Origin: Athripsodes cinereus
Taxonomy: Eukaryota; Arthropoda; Insecta; Trichoptera; Leptoceridae
Length of the DNA: 64,000 nucleotides
Assembly: GCA_947579605.1 (NCBI GenBank)
Contig: OX388322.1
Location: 2,666,001 to 2,730,000, forward strand
Reading direction: 5' to 3'
Of the stretch, positions 45,801 to 50,782 are shown one piece after another. A model generated the notes under the pieces. The model made no database searches, had not been told where the DNA came from, and saw only the letters and a program-made list of their open reading frames with translations. Each line of letters opens with the position of its first letter. Position 1 is the first letter of the stretch. Both the position numbers and the translations under genes were made by a program.

Positions 45801-47297
45801 TAAAAGAAGAATACAGTACCTATATTTGAGTTCATCATGTTCCTCTATAAGTTTGTAGCACTTCTTACAGAGTATAGGAGAGGGTTTCCTGTTTTTATGA
45901 AGGGGCTTCTCTGTCAGCTCGGCTATGGCCTCCTGTAGGGGGCGCTCAGTGTGGGGGAGATTGCTCTAAAAAAAGAAATACAAAAAATAATGACATATTT
46001 ATTTCACTCTCATTGTCTCACCCTTCCACGTTTCTCTCGAGAGTACACATAAATTTGGGGAGGTTTTGTCAGGGGAAGCTTTTCAGGCTATCTCTGAGGC
46101 CTCTCGTATGAACAAAAGATTTTGCACAATGTATGTGGCTGATATAGGAACTACCATTCTTGTAACATTCTTGGGCAAGTGAGGGTACAACTCTCAGTGG
46201 TTACCCACATCTGTAGGCCTAGTCAAAACACATTTAAGCGTTACGTTTTCATTCAAACGTTGACGACGTTGCGAGAACGTGTCAATTTTCGTAGTTACTT
46301 GTGTATTTTAGCTACGAAAATTGATGTGTTCTCGCAACCTCGTCTTGTTTGAACGAAAACGCAAAACTTAAATGTGTTTTGACTAGGGGCCCTAATGGAT
46401 TTGCCATGATGATATACATTTTAAGCACAAATTAGTTTGTGATTTTAGTCGATTGGAATAGTGTCTTAATACTGAAAAACATATTTATTTACATAAATAT
46501 ATGTTTTTTTTTGCTTTTTACAAATATAAGGTTGCATAAAAGTATACATAATCTAAATACATTTTTAAATTAATCAATTACAAAGACGCTGTTTCATTTT
46601 CACTATAAATTTTTACTGCCTCGAACGTTTTCGTCCACACTAGACATTTTCAAGAGGAAAATAAAAATTTATAGTGAAAATGCAAGTGTTTTTGTAATTT
46701 ATTAGTTTAAAAATTAATAATGATTTTTCACAGTGTAAACACCAAAACATTACAATTACTAAATACATTTCATATTTCAGAAATAAAACTAAACAAAAAA
46801 AAATAATGTGTGTATTAGAATTAAAGATGAAATATAAATAACCTATATAAGTGCAAATATAATTTATATCGATGTTTTCTCTTTAACCTCAAATAAACTA
46901 AACCATAAACAAAAACAAACATAACATACTATGGGTATGAAAAAATATCTCATGATGTTAAAATATTGAGTATACCCTAGGGCAGACCAAGACAAAGATT
47001 GTTAAAGTTATTTATGTTAATCAACCAAGATCTAGAGGAGCTAAATGCTAGGTATTCCATAGGCTTGGAGATCTATTGTTTCGGAGGCAAAGGTCCTGCG
47101 TGGACTGTTCGGCCATCGAAAGTAAGTAAGTAAGTTAGAATATTGAGTTGTTTGATAAATTACGTGTATACCTGCTCTCCGAATATCTGTATAGCATTTC
47201 TAATTGATACACCAACTCTGCTGTTGCACACGTAACAATGTATACTGCTGGAGACGTTGCTGCCTCCACCAATTTTGGATACTTCATTCCCTGACAT
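24795..47297 (-). CDS. ZAD/C2H2 zinc-finger protein, complete 21-exon gene (span)
   Basis: Probable nuclear DNA-binding transcriptional regulator. 21 exons join in frame with GT-AG introns from ATG (47295-47297) to TAG (24795-24797): 3144 nt, 1047 residues. Residues ~20-90 form a ZAD (arthropod dimerisation domain) with the four zinc cysteines C21, C24, C75 and C78. Residues ~91-560 are polar to strongly acidic linker. About ten C2H2 fingers lie between ~573 and ~880 (for example YSCALCGKSFASKYTYQSH and YKCTVCEATFVYPEHFKKH), many joined by TGE/SGEKP-like linkers. The finger after the HTGE-like linkers, YECLDCGAGFMRKPLLYAH, lacks a clear second His and is degenerate. Residues ~881-1047 are acidic, without fingers. 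The ATG sits one base after an AG, so a 5' UTR exon may lie further upstream (47300-50100). The gene cannot be assigned to a named family member. Introns hold many transposons, several within 50 bp of splice sites. Confidence 0.9.
25021..25203 (-). mobile_element. SINE family S, copy 2
   Basis: Full-length minus-strand copy: head TCGTCGGTAGCCTGGAGGTA, box B GGTTCGATACCAGGTGCC, body, and A/T-rich 3' end (plus-strand T run at 25023-25032). Lies in the last intron of the zinc-finger gene. Confidence 0.8.
25310..25580 (+). mobile_element. non-LTR retrotransposon tail and 3' UTR
   Basis: Coding remnant 'WTKRVVEWRSREDKRSRGRP' plus LTRW at about 25350-25435. Then the 3' UTR with GGTTAGTTGGAAGAGATGGC and 'GCGATAAACTCGCCCTCTGT', ending in GAATGAATAAATAAATAAG (25565-25581). 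Same 3' UTR as the 52647-54247 element. Confidence 0.75.
25697..25860 (-). mobile_element. non-LTR 3' end (GATGATGTGCAA family)
   Basis: On the minus strand: ATGGTTAGATGGAAGAAATC, GCGATGATCTCGCCACTGTA, GATGATGTGCAAGAAGAATA and an (AAAT)n tail. Related copies at 49040-49235 (plus) and 59230-59500 (minus). Confidence 0.65.
25915..26042 (-). CDS. ZAD gene exon 20
   Basis: Acceptor TGTTCCAG|GTGAGG, donor CACCAG|GTAAAT. It encodes EGLEKEVSEVGVGEDGETTI then ITGDMIDTQRIHIIHTADQG. Confidence 0.84.
26198..26504 (+). mobile_element. Helitron, Lep1-like non-autonomous
   Basis: Begins ATCTAATTTATAAAATTCTC, GTGTCACGGTG, contains 'CTCGACCGATTTTGATGAAA', and ends 'CAACGTTTGCAGAGTCAGCT' then AGT, the CTAGT-type end known from lepidopteran Lep1 Helitrons. 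No terminal inverted repeats, as expected. Lies in an intron of the zinc-finger gene. Confidence 0.75.
26748..27146. mobile_element. MITE M1, copy 2, interrupted by MITE M2
   Basis: Collinear with 7659-7917 except for an insertion at about 26941-27079. Ends CCACATTCAAAAAGGGGTAT and ACCTCTTTTTGAATATGC are conserved. Confidence 0.8.
26941..27079. mobile_element. MITE family M2, copy 1 (nested)
   Basis: Inverted ends GGGCCGTAGACAAACCGCAC and GTACGGTTTGTCTAGGGGTC, with subterminal GCGATCGACTAC / GTAGTCGATCGC. It interrupts M1 copy 2. Second copy at 45070-45223. Confidence 0.8.
27356..27448 (-). CDS. ZAD gene exon 19
   Basis: Acceptor CTTGTTACAG|AAGATA, donor TCTCAAG|GTAAAA. It encodes DIYETGFMEDASKLIVRAGG then VMKHDPIISQ. 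Confidence 0.85.
27540..27660 (+). repeat. dispersed repeat D, copy 4
   Basis: 'TTTTTGTTGGCACGAAGAAA' and ACCCCACTTGTAGGATATGC then CGTGATGG, with a short ATA/GTA run. In an intron of the zinc-finger gene. Confidence 0.5.
27843..27900 (-). CDS. ZAD gene exon 18
   Basis: Acceptor GTGTTCCAG|ATAAAA, donor GCTACTG|GTTAGT. It encodes IKEEALAESQLEAKITIAT. Short exon, supported by frame continuity on both sides. Confidence 0.8.
28124..29142 (+). mobile_element. Tigger/pogo element with transposase N-terminal remnant
   Basis: Ends CAGTGGAACCTCTCATAACG and CGTTATGAGAGGTTCCACTG, repeated subterminal CATAACGAG words, TA duplications at 28122-28123 and 29143-29144. 28663-28850 encodes a CENP-B-type helix-turn-helix start (IEKREQGVSMAYLARTYYRS then TSTICTVLKNKDKI); the DDE catalytic part is absent. 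Nested insertion at about 28200-28400. Non-autonomous. Confidence 0.9.
28200..28400 (-). mobile_element. nested retroelement fragment in the Tigger element
   Basis: Minus-strand sequence ending in an (AAAT)n-like tail (plus TTTATTTATTTATTATTTTA at 28198). It splits the Tigger sequence, with similar AAAAGTT/AGAAGTT words at the borders that could be a target duplication. Family unknown. Confidence 0.5.
29365..29870 (+). pseudogene. non-LTR retrotransposon ORF2 C-terminal fragment
   Basis: Open frame 29371-29853 reads 'STLPRKLWFTLNRLWCRMHS' then a zinc-knuckle-like CVCGADQTTDHMVNTCP, the C-terminal end of jockey-type ORF2 proteins. 5'-truncated, lying in the zinc-finger gene intron 27901-29974 on the opposite strand. 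Confidence 0.75.
29975..30097 (-). CDS. ZAD gene exon 17
   Basis: Acceptor TTGTTACAG|GGCCAC, donor AATAAT|GTGAGT. It encodes GHLNDTIIVNQPRINNDLET then KLDHLEGTFILEDGQEVIINN. Confidence 0.86.
30336..30790 (-). mobile_element. 'WFGHVER' retrotransposon tail, copy 3
   Basis: The minus strand encodes 'LRWLGRVERMNDERMTKRMY' then LSERGC (30513-30734). Longest coding remnant of this family in the window. It ends about 130 bp from exon 16's donor side. Confidence 0.75.
30921..31061 (-). CDS. ZAD gene exon 16 (last zinc fingers)
   Basis: Acceptor TTGTTTTAG|GTGTGT, donor CAACAG|GTATAC. It encodes VCGKAFNSRDNRNAHRFIH, then YECLDCGAGFMRKPLLYAHM and QQQ; the last finger lacks a normal second His. Confidence 0.88.
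31085..31320. repeat. 118-bp tandem duplication
   Basis: Two direct copies starting ATCATAAATGCTCTGAAAAC at 31085 and 31203, nearly identical. Immediately upstream (minus sense) of exon 16's acceptor. The second copy continues into sequence shared with 21000-21195. Confidence 0.85.
31553..32126 (-). pseudogene. non-LTR retrotransposon C-terminal fragment, copy A
   Basis: Minus strand encodes 'LVLHDKRNKITYLIDIAVPN' then THNIQTTVAEKIRKYTELAG..., 'LVMSATGVTPKSLINNLQKL', the conserved C-terminal domain of a non-LTR ORF2. Frame is open into exon 15's donor. 5'-truncated; near-identical copy at 33115-33515. Confidence 0.8.
32128..32269 (-). CDS. ZAD gene exon 15 (zinc fingers)
   Basis: Acceptor AATTTCAG|ATTACT, donor TGTGAG|GTAATA. 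Completes LLEYHIKSSH, then YKCTVCEATFVYPEHFKKHT, RIH and the start YRCE of the next. A retrotransposon fragment begins about 20 bp downstream of the donor. Confidence 0.89.
32771..32798 (+). repeat. CT microsatellite
   Basis: Uninterrupted TC dinucleotide run of about 27 bp in the intron between exons 14 and 15. Confidence 0.95.
33115..33515 (-). pseudogene. non-LTR retrotransposon C-terminal fragment, copy B
   Basis: Nearly identical to the 3' part of 31553-32126 (for example CGCAACGGCAGAATTGCCAT and CAACAGTCTAATGCCGGG), but truncated earlier. The copies differ at only a few sites, suggesting a recent related insertion or duplication. Confidence 0.8.
33535..33780 (-). mobile_element. retroelement-derived tail (related to 40560-40850)
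   Basis: 'GGAGGCAGCCCGTTTCAAGC' and TCTGGGCAAACACAATTCT are mirrored by GCAGCAGGCAACCCGTTCCA in the 40560-40850 segment. The minus-strand reading suggests a non-LTR C-terminal end; frames are broken. Confidence 0.4.
33819..33957 (-). CDS. ZAD gene exon 14 (zinc fingers)
   Basis: Acceptor ATATTTCAG|GAGAGC, donor CGAAG|GTATGT. It encodes ERPYSCDICGSTFSQRSNLQ then SHKRATH, and YKCRNCDKSFKRR. Confidence 0.89.
34264..34475 (-). mobile_element. 'WSWLGHVLRM' retrotransposon tail, copy 1
   Basis: Minus strand encodes 'LQGFRRPGRPSFTIHRSYDN' then DIRVQGMSWKEVTQLAQ. Same family as 37626-37966. Starts after a (TTCA)n run at 34258-34273. Confidence 0.7.
34484..34636 (+). mobile_element. SINE family S, copy 3 (5'-truncated)
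   Basis: Starts at GGGTCCGTGGTTCGATACCA (box B), lacks box A, continues through the body to an A-run at 34617-34635. Lies about 140 bp from exon 13's donor. Confidence 0.75.
34779..34916 (-). CDS. ZAD gene exon 13 (zinc fingers)
   Basis: Acceptor TTGTTTTAG|GTAAAG, donor CATACAG|GTACAC. It encodes KAFGTQHNLDVHGVVH, completing a finger, then YQCWICKKSFARRAEIRDHE then RIH. Confidence 0.89.
35014..35383 (-). mobile_element. 'WFGHVER' retrotransposon tail, copy 4
   Basis: Minus strand encodes 'MSGCKRSIADRMRVNKLLWF' then GHVERFKHVEYTYLKEGCEE. Ends some 30 bp from exon 12's donor. Confidence 0.75.
35417..35534 (-). CDS. ZAD gene exon 12 (zinc fingers)
   Basis: Acceptor CTTTCAG|GACAGA, donor GTGTG|GTTAGT. 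It encodes YSCSQCGKSFFTLQNKTQHE then KTH, and begins FVCNVCG. A retrotransposon tail ends about 30 bp past its donor. Confidence 0.88.
35610..35735 (+). repeat. dispersed repeat D, copy 5
   Basis: 'TTTCTCCCACAAGTGAAGTA', TTTTCAATTGTCCTGTAAAA and GGCAGGCGTT match the 19720-19925 copy in part. In intron 11-12. Confidence 0.45.
35862..36090 (-). mobile_element. 'WFGHVER' retrotransposon tail, copy 5
   Basis: 'CTCATGCTGAATCCCAAACG' and CTTGAGAATTAGATCCACGA are the diverged family words. No open frame remains. Confidence 0.6.
36246..36369 (-). CDS. ZAD gene exon 11 (zinc fingers)
   Basis: Acceptor TTTATTAG|GTCTAAG, donor ACACACA|GTGAGT. Completes the finger from exon 10 (SKKLLEEHNNMH) and adds YSCALCGKSFASKYTYQSHC then KTH. 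Confidence 0.88.
36935..37010 (+). repeat. SINE-like box-B fragment
   Basis: 'TGTGGGTTCGATTCCCAGAG' is a good tRNA-like box B, followed by ATTTCTGTTAG. A T/A-rich stretch precedes it. 5' part not recognisable. Confidence 0.45.
37151..37313 (-). CDS. ZAD gene exon 10 (first canonical fingers)
   Basis: Acceptor GATTTCCAG|AGAAAC, donor TTTGG|GTCAGT. It encodes YKCVACNGAVFDNLKTFRIH then TKFQH, and starts a second finger HVCQICNRKFG. A one-codon shift of the acceptor (AG AG) would be out of frame, which fixes this choice. Confidence 0.87.
37626..37966 (-). pseudogene. 'WSWLGHVLRM' retrotransposon tail, copy 2
   Basis: Minus frame 37556-37966 encodes 'QERRWSWLGHVLRMLNESWP' then KRALFFRLQGFRR. Bordered by a (CAT)n run at 37624-37640. 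C-terminal end of a non-LTR ORF2 in intron 9-10. Confidence 0.75.
38237..38383 (-). CDS. ZAD gene exon 9
   Basis: Acceptor AATTTCAG|AAGATG, donor ATCTGG|GTAAGA. It encodes ...GSCKVLMQHMRVIHNITMHI then CHCGEVFSKRTELNHHL. Two degenerate finger-like segments; the second has C-x-C rather than C-x-x-C. Confidence 0.85.
38460..38840. repeat. degenerate GATCGGTT/GATCAA-type repeat
   Basis: Words such as GATCGGTTGAATT, GATCGGTTAGATT, CTGATCAAAACTAAG and CTGATCAATTAAAACCGATC recur every 20-40 bp. Composition resembles 57340-57640. Cryptic tandem repeat, not coding. Confidence 0.5.
38964..39193 (+). repeat. 46-bp tandem repeat, five units
   Basis: Units TTAGTGATGAGGAATGACTT... start at 38964, 39010, 39056, 39102 and 39148, identical except a G for T in unit 2 (ATGACTGC). 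Lies about 90 bp from exon 8's donor. Confidence 0.93.
39287..39611 (-). CDS. ZAD gene exon 8 (acidic/charged)
   Basis: Acceptor CTCTACCAG|ATGGTG, donor AAAAAG|GTGAGT. It encodes MVKRLDDGVFQCLLCDKEIK (a lone CxxC), then a long Glu/Lys/Asp-rich segment. The acceptor lies about 31 bp downstream of a hAT MITE (39643-39988). Confidence 0.87.
39643..39988. mobile_element. hAT-type MITE H1, copy 2
   Basis: Starts TAGAGATGCAACG, ends ATTCTCTCTA; interior matches 22643-23060 in reverse (GAATACCGAATA, 'TTCCTTCCAGTTTTACATTT'). Flanks ATAGTAAC (39635-39642) and ATATTAAC (39989-39996) form an 8-bp target duplication with one mismatch. Just upstream of exon 8's acceptor. Confidence 0.82.
40277..40386 (-). 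CDS. ZAD gene exon 7 (basic patch)
   Basis: Acceptor TATTTCAG|AACAAG, donor GATCAG|GTAATG. It encodes QARKKPRIMRMKSGKQNSPQ then SKKVSNTIEDLPSFDQ. KKPR-type basic clusters are a plausible nuclear localisation signal. Confidence 0.82.
40560..40850 (-). mobile_element. retroelement-derived tail
   Basis: 'GCAGCAGGCAACCCGTTCCA' and 'CTCTGCAACAACCAATGCAG' parallel 33535-33780. Broken frames; family unclear. Confidence 0.4.
41045..41117 (-). CDS. ZAD gene exon 6
   Basis: Acceptor TTGTTATAG|TTTGTC, donor GTCACAG|GTATTA. It encodes FVNEEVEMSEEDLEDSNVEG then AVVT; acidic. Confidence 0.8.
41196..41490 (+). mobile_element. 'WFGHVER' retrotransposon tail, copy 6
   Basis: Plus frame encodes 'MSGCKKRVVDRMHVNKLQWF' then GHVERMDDEEVFIRKKGCEK. 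Ends with CCAAGCGGGGTAGGCACAGA. The clearest reading of this tail in the window. Confidence 0.8.
41627..41873. mobile_element. hAT MITE with 8-bp target duplication
   Basis: Left end CAGTGATTCCCAAAG, right end CTCCCAAT-type inverse (ATTGGGAGCCTTTG). Flanked by GGTTAAGG at 41619-41626 and 41874-41881, an exact 8-bp duplication. 247 bp, near exon 5's donor. Confidence 0.82.
41928..42022 (-). CDS. ZAD gene exon 5 (repeated 3' splice site)
   Basis: Acceptor CCCATCAG|GTATAG, donor GGAGAG|GTAATC. It encodes IALEEGTILVQQVEDGTLRF then LRRAEDIYDGE. Only this exon-proximal acceptor keeps the frame; five further copies of the acceptor and exon start lie upstream on the minus strand, at 92-bp spacing. 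Confidence 0.87.
41976..42484 (-). repeat. 92-bp tandem repeat of a 3' splice site plus exon start
   Basis: Six copies at 92-bp spacing of the exon 5 acceptor (CT on the plus strand at 42023, 42115, 42207, 42299, 42391, 42483), each followed in minus sense by the same ~50-60 exon bases and, except in the real exon, by TTTTTATGTTTAAATG instead of TTTTTGAGACGAGC. The copy farthest upstream has small differences (CTAGAGCTATACC, an A-rich stretch). Confidence 0.95.
42523..42850. repeat. fold-back family P, copy 1 (CGAACGTTTTCG core)
   Basis: Arms AAATATAAAAATATATTATT then GAGCAC, and GTGCTCAATAATATATTTTT, enclosing CCGAACGTTTTCGCCTATAC and a G-rich GGGAGGGGTAGTGGGAGGGG segment. Ends with TTCCACAGCGTAAACACAAA, shared with 46500-46755. 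Confidence 0.6.
43314..43629 (-). CDS. ZAD gene exon 4 (acidic)
   Basis: Acceptor TTCATACAG|GAAAC, donor CCGACAG|GTATTA. A strongly acidic stretch such as EEDMEQEEEYEGVEALDDLE. Followed by the intron that contains six tandem acceptors for exon 5. Confidence 0.88.
43800..44106 (-). mobile_element. 'WFGHVER' retrotransposon tail, copy 7
   Basis: 'CATCACGCCGCTTCCCTCGC' and 'ACACATGACCGTCCTGTAGG', CACATGCCCAAACCATCTTA. Minus orientation, frames broken. In intron 3-4. Confidence 0.65.
44298..44487. mobile_element. MITE with CAGGG termini
   Basis: Ends CAGGGCTACTCTTGACACAA and TGTCAAGAGTAACCCTG, subterminal ATACGATCTTAATCT / AGATTAAGATCGTG. Arms pair over about 40 bp. No matching 8-bp flanks (GTGACTTG / CTGGCATC), so the superfamily is undecided. 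About 60 bp from exon 3's donor. Confidence 0.7.
44547..44883 (-). CDS. ZAD gene exon 3
   Basis: Acceptor TTTTGACAG|AATGG, donor GCTAAG|GTACAT. 112 codons of polar, Ser/Lys-rich linker (MDEIKNEILQQFSKTIGSEN..., 'PSNFVVVNQQGKIAIQNINT'), continuing the ZAD helix. Confidence 0.87.
45070..45223. mobile_element. MITE family M2, copy 2
   Basis: Ends CCCCCTAGACAAACTGCAAT and GTTTGTCTATGGCCCC, with GGCGATCGACTAC / GTAGTCGATCGCC. Same family as the nested copy at 26941-27079, in a non-nested position. Confidence 0.8.
45225..45310 (-). mobile_element. 'WSWLGHVLRM' tail fragment
   Basis: 'GATGGTCCTGGCTGGGCAAT' and GGCCAAAAAGATTAC match the 37800-37890 part of copy 2. Short remnant adjoining MITE M2. 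Confidence 0.55.
45820..45965 (-). CDS. ZAD gene exon 2 (second half of ZAD)
   Basis: Acceptor TTTTTTTAG|AGCAAT, donor AATATAG|GTACTG. It encodes SNLPHTERPLQEAIAELTEK then PLHKNRKPSPILCKKCYKLI; C75-x-x-C78 and the following helix complete the ZAD. Confidence 0.9.
46216..46391. mobile_element. palindromic MITE with TA flanks
   Basis: Arms CTAGTCAAAACACATTTAAG and CTTAAATGTGTTTTGACTAG pair; further pairing GAGAACGTGTCAATTTTCGT / ACGAAAATTGATGTGTTCTC makes it almost wholly self-complementary. TA lies at each end (TGTA|GGCC ... GGCCC|TAAT). Confidence 0.75.
46500..46755. repeat. fold-back family P, copy 2
   Basis: Arms TTTTCACTATAAATTTTTA and TAAAAATTTATAGTGAAAA around CCTCGAACGTTTTCGTCCAC and ACTAGACATTTTCAAGAGG. 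Ends TTTTCACAGTGTAAACACCA like 42820-42840. In intron 1-2. Confidence 0.55.
46960..47140 (+). mobile_element. retroelement tail with GTAA repeats
   Basis: 'GACCAAGACAAAGATTGTTA' to 'CGGCCATCGAAAGTAAGTAA' with an (AAGT)n end at 47121-47135. Looks like a truncated non-LTR 3' end; no clear frame. It ends about 30 bp from exon 1's donor. Confidence 0.4.
47172..47297 (-). CDS. ZAD gene exon 1 (start, first half of ZAD)
   Basis: ATG at 47297-47295, donor GAGCAG|GTATAC. It encodes 42 residues, MSGNEVSKIGGGSNVSSSIH then CYVCNSRVGVSIRNAIQIFG; Cys21 and Cys24 are the first ZAD pair. A possible acceptor (TTGTTCTAG) directly precedes the ATG. Confidence 0.85.
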
Positions 47298-47744
47298 TCT
47301 AGAACAAATCATTAAATAAAATTATAAAATCTCATTACCAATTTATTATTATTTATCGTGTCGAAACCCAGGAAAAACCAATCAAACTGATCTCCAGTAT
47401 TGTGCAAAACGCACAGCATGTGGAGATGTGTCTAAAATATCCTCCATAGTGCATATGACATAGGGCACAATGGACACTCCAACAAGTGTGGCATGGTCAT
47501 GGTCAACCAATTTATTGCATGAGTTAGATTTGCATTAAATGTCATTATCATCATCACCTTCTTGACGCTTTCAGGATGGGCACCAAGGCTCGACCGCTAC
47601 TTATTTCTATATAACATAACACATAATATAACATGTATGGACAATTCACACAGACTGAGCTAGTCCCAAACTCGGATCTGAATCTTGTATTATGGGTACT
47701 AACACGACGATACACATAATATATACAATAAACTGAATACATAT
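47298..47744 (-). other. upstream region of the zinc-finger gene
   Basis: Includes the AG directly before the start codon (candidate 5' UTR intron) and, at about 47545-47742, a retroelement remnant with CACAGACTGAGCTAGTCCCA and TATTATGGGTACTAACACGA, words common in lepidopteran non-LTR 3' regions. No promoter motif can be defended. Confidence 0.35.
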
Positions 47745-48540
47745 CCTATCCTTGCATACACTTTTCACTTCCGTCGCTGTCATACAATTCCTGATACACA
47801 CGCTCTCTTATTCAATATGCTCAACACATGTTCGTCTTGGAGGATTTGGTCTAATTGGTTCTGGTTTGTTCTTCAGACGGCCACATTGCCGAGATATATA
47901 TATTTTCTTCATCATTATGTCCTCATTCATTCTATCCCTATGTTCAAACCAGGGATGTTGCGGATGTCGATTTTTACACATCCGCGGATGTGAATGCGGA
48001 TGCGGATTTTTGAAGACTCACATCCGCGGATGCGGATGCGAATGCGGATGCGGTTGTTTAAGATGTTATAGAAAAAAAGTAGGAACTATCTTAGTTGGTA
48101 GGCCCCACTATCAAATATGTGACGAAATTGTTGCTACAATAATATTATGGTTTTTTAGGCGAAATATTTTTTTTCTTTTTTGTTATTTGCAAAAATAAAA
48201 TAAAACCGGCAAAAATAAAAACGCGTCGGATCTTGTCACCGATTTTTTCGTTCCCATTGGTTAATGTCAAGTGCGAACGGCACGCGCCATTCGCCGGGCC
48301 CGCCTCATTTCTTTCTTGTCGCAAATTATCTTACATCCGCATCCGCATGAACATCCGCATCGATTATTGCGGATGCGGATGCAGATGTCCAAATAGATGC
48401 GGAAGCTCCGCATTTGCGGATGCGGATGCGAATATTCGCAACATCCCTGGTTCAAACTATAGGTATAATAAAAATAAATCTTTAAAAAGGAATCCCTCCT
48501 GCACCACCTGTATTATATTTGTCAAATAAAGATTATTATT
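47745..48540 (-). mobile_element. 'WFGHVER' retrotransposon tail, copy 8, split by a hAT MITE
   Basis: 'GCTGTCATACAATTCCTGAT' and CTCAACACATGTTCGTCTTG to 47949, then resumes at 48450 with GTTCAAACTATAGG and ends in an ATT-rich tail (48525-48545). The 500-bp hAT MITE accounts for the break. Confidence 0.7.
47950..48449. mobile_element. hAT MITE rich in GCGGAT repeats
   Basis: Ends CAGGGATGTTGCGGATG and CGCAACATCCCTG. Perfect 8-bp target duplication GTTCAAAC at 47942-47949 and 48450-48457. Both ends carry about ten GCGGAT/ATCCGC hexamers, likely subterminal transposase-binding repeats. The open frames inside are composition artefacts. Confidence 0.9.
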
Positions 48541-49039
48541 ATTGTTATGTCCCTATTTTATGACAACAATATCATGAGAAAAGATGACTTGATGCAGAAT
48601 CATTGTGAATGTAAGAAGCTTGCTTCTACCCTAGATTCATTTCCAAGATAATTTTAGAAAAATAGCAACAATACTTAAACGTTCAGTGCATTTTTATTGC
48701 GACATTATCATAATACCAATTAGACATCTCGATAGGAGAACCATATTTACACAAAATAACATTGTGCAAAATCTAATCAGAAAAATGAGGAAGGCATCCC
48801 TAAGCTTATGAATTGGCTCTAGGCTGGCTTAAGTGATCACTTTCGGTGTCCATGGACAACTTTCATCAATTTGAGAAACACTTTATGTAAACCATAGAAG
48901 CAAACATCTTTTGAGATCTTATATTTCAGATCTCAAATGGATCACAATCTCCCGTCTAAATAGCACCGGAGCAATTAAGTTCAATACTTAATGTGTAGTT
49001 GAGAAACTTAGAAGCGCAGCGTAAGCATTCGCACAAAAA

Positions 49040-49235
49040 AGAATGGCAAATTTTTTGGAAATTTAAAAATGATAATCTCGCCACGTCTAATACGATAATC
49101 TATCAAAAATGATAGTGATAATCTCGCCACTGCACATCGTCCTAGTTTCTAAAATTTTATATTATTTTGTTAACACTGTTATGTAATGATGATGTGCAAA
49201 AAGAATAAATAAATAAATAAATAAATAAATAAAAA
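49040..49235 (+). mobile_element. non-LTR 3' end (GATGATGTGCAA family)
   Basis: 'GATAATCTCGCCACTGCACA', GATGATGTGCAAAAAGAATA and a clean (AAAT)n tail at about 49202-49234. The upstream boundary is unclear. Confidence 0.65.
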
Positions 49236-50599
49236 TTGTCTAACTATTTGACTTGATTTTGGTACTGATCGACAAGTCGGTGACCCACGAGTCCCATCAC
49301 CTTTGCATCACAAGATCAATGTTAATCCATTGGTAGGCATAAAAACATAACTAGATACATTATCTGCTGATGGCAAACTAAAGGGAGTGATTGTCAAGCA
49401 ATAATTATATGAATATTCCTTGAAGTTTTGTAATCTTCTAAAACTATGCTATGGCATAGTGTCCTGTAATTATATCAATAAGACAGTTTAGTAAAAACAT
49501 TAAGAATAATTTACAGAAGACAAATGAAAATAAACATTTGTGTTTGTTTCAAATCCATAATAATTTTCTTAACTAACAATTTCTGTAAAGATATTTCTGT
49601 AAAATGCTCAAATCAAAAATATGACTATTTGACATTTGAATGTTCGAAAATAGAAGTATTTCTATCGAAGAATAATAATTTAATTACAATTCTATTCACA
49701 AAATTCAAATTTTGTCCAAATTCCTTACACCGCTATTGGCTGCCAACTTCCAAAATAATACACCGAGTCACGAACAAAACTTGACCAAATGAAATGACAG
49801 ATGAGGAAATTTGGAAAAAAATATTATTTCTATTGAAGCTTTGTGGGCAGCCATGTTATACGAATGCTTCAGTGACATAACAACGTTAATTACTCCATTT
49901 TACGTTTAATATATTTCCTTTAACCACTGTCTTCACATTTACCTGATTATTTTTACAGGACAAGCATCAATTTCATGTTTCTCCTTTCGCTTTGATAATA
50001 TTTATGAAAATATGTTGTCAGCAATGATTCACACACAAGACGCCACCATGACGTTACAAAATACTTTTCTGTCATGGCGTATTTCCGGTTGCCCTAGAAA
50101 ACATTGTAGGTCAAAACATCAAGTTTTGATTTAAAGTGTTAAATTTTATGTATTCATTTTCTTTTTATTATAAATTTTAAATAAAGATATTTATTTTTAG
50201 TAAACTAAAATATATTACGACAAATAAATTTCAATACTAATCACATAGAGTATTATTGATTTCCGTCTCGTATTTCTAAAATATGGCGCGCATTTTGAAT
50301 TTTGATAATGTAATTTATATTTTAAAGTCTATTGAAATTTTATTTTACGTAGCTACTTTTTTTTGTTCATTTACACAAAACTATTATCTTTTTATTTGAT
50401 TACAAACAATCATTATTATCGGAGTAGTCCATCTTGGTTGGTTGTAATATTTTGTGGTTATTCATTCATGAAGAGTTATTATGTTATTTAAGTACTAATT
50501 GGGAACTTTATTAAATTTAGTTTTTAGCCTTGGAATGAATGAAACATTAAGCATTCTTTTCATTTTTCATACATTTTTCCCCGTATAATCCTTTTCCAT

Positions 50600-50782
50600 T
50601 TTCTGAAAGAGGGGATGTGAGAACGTGCAAACGTCCAAGACTACGTGGCTTGATCACGTGGATAAATTATCAAGGACGGCCAAGTGTTGTATGAATATAG
50701 AGTAAGCGAAAGAAATATGTATCTATATGGCGTTCCATCCTGTCTGCCTACCCCGCTTGGGACACGGCGGGAGGATATAGAT
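50600..50782 (+). mobile_element. 'WFGHVER' retrotransposon tail, copy 9
   Basis: 'CTGAAAGAGGGGATGTGAGA', CGTCCAAGACTACGTGGCTT and CTACCCCGCTTGGGACACGG; plus orientation, no open frame. Confidence 0.65.

Noticed and set aside
47752..48529. Cys/Gly-rich open frames (CGCGCGC-like) suggesting a secreted or metallothionein-like protein
   Set aside because: Both strands give such frames because of GCGGAT repeats inside a hAT MITE with a perfect target duplication.
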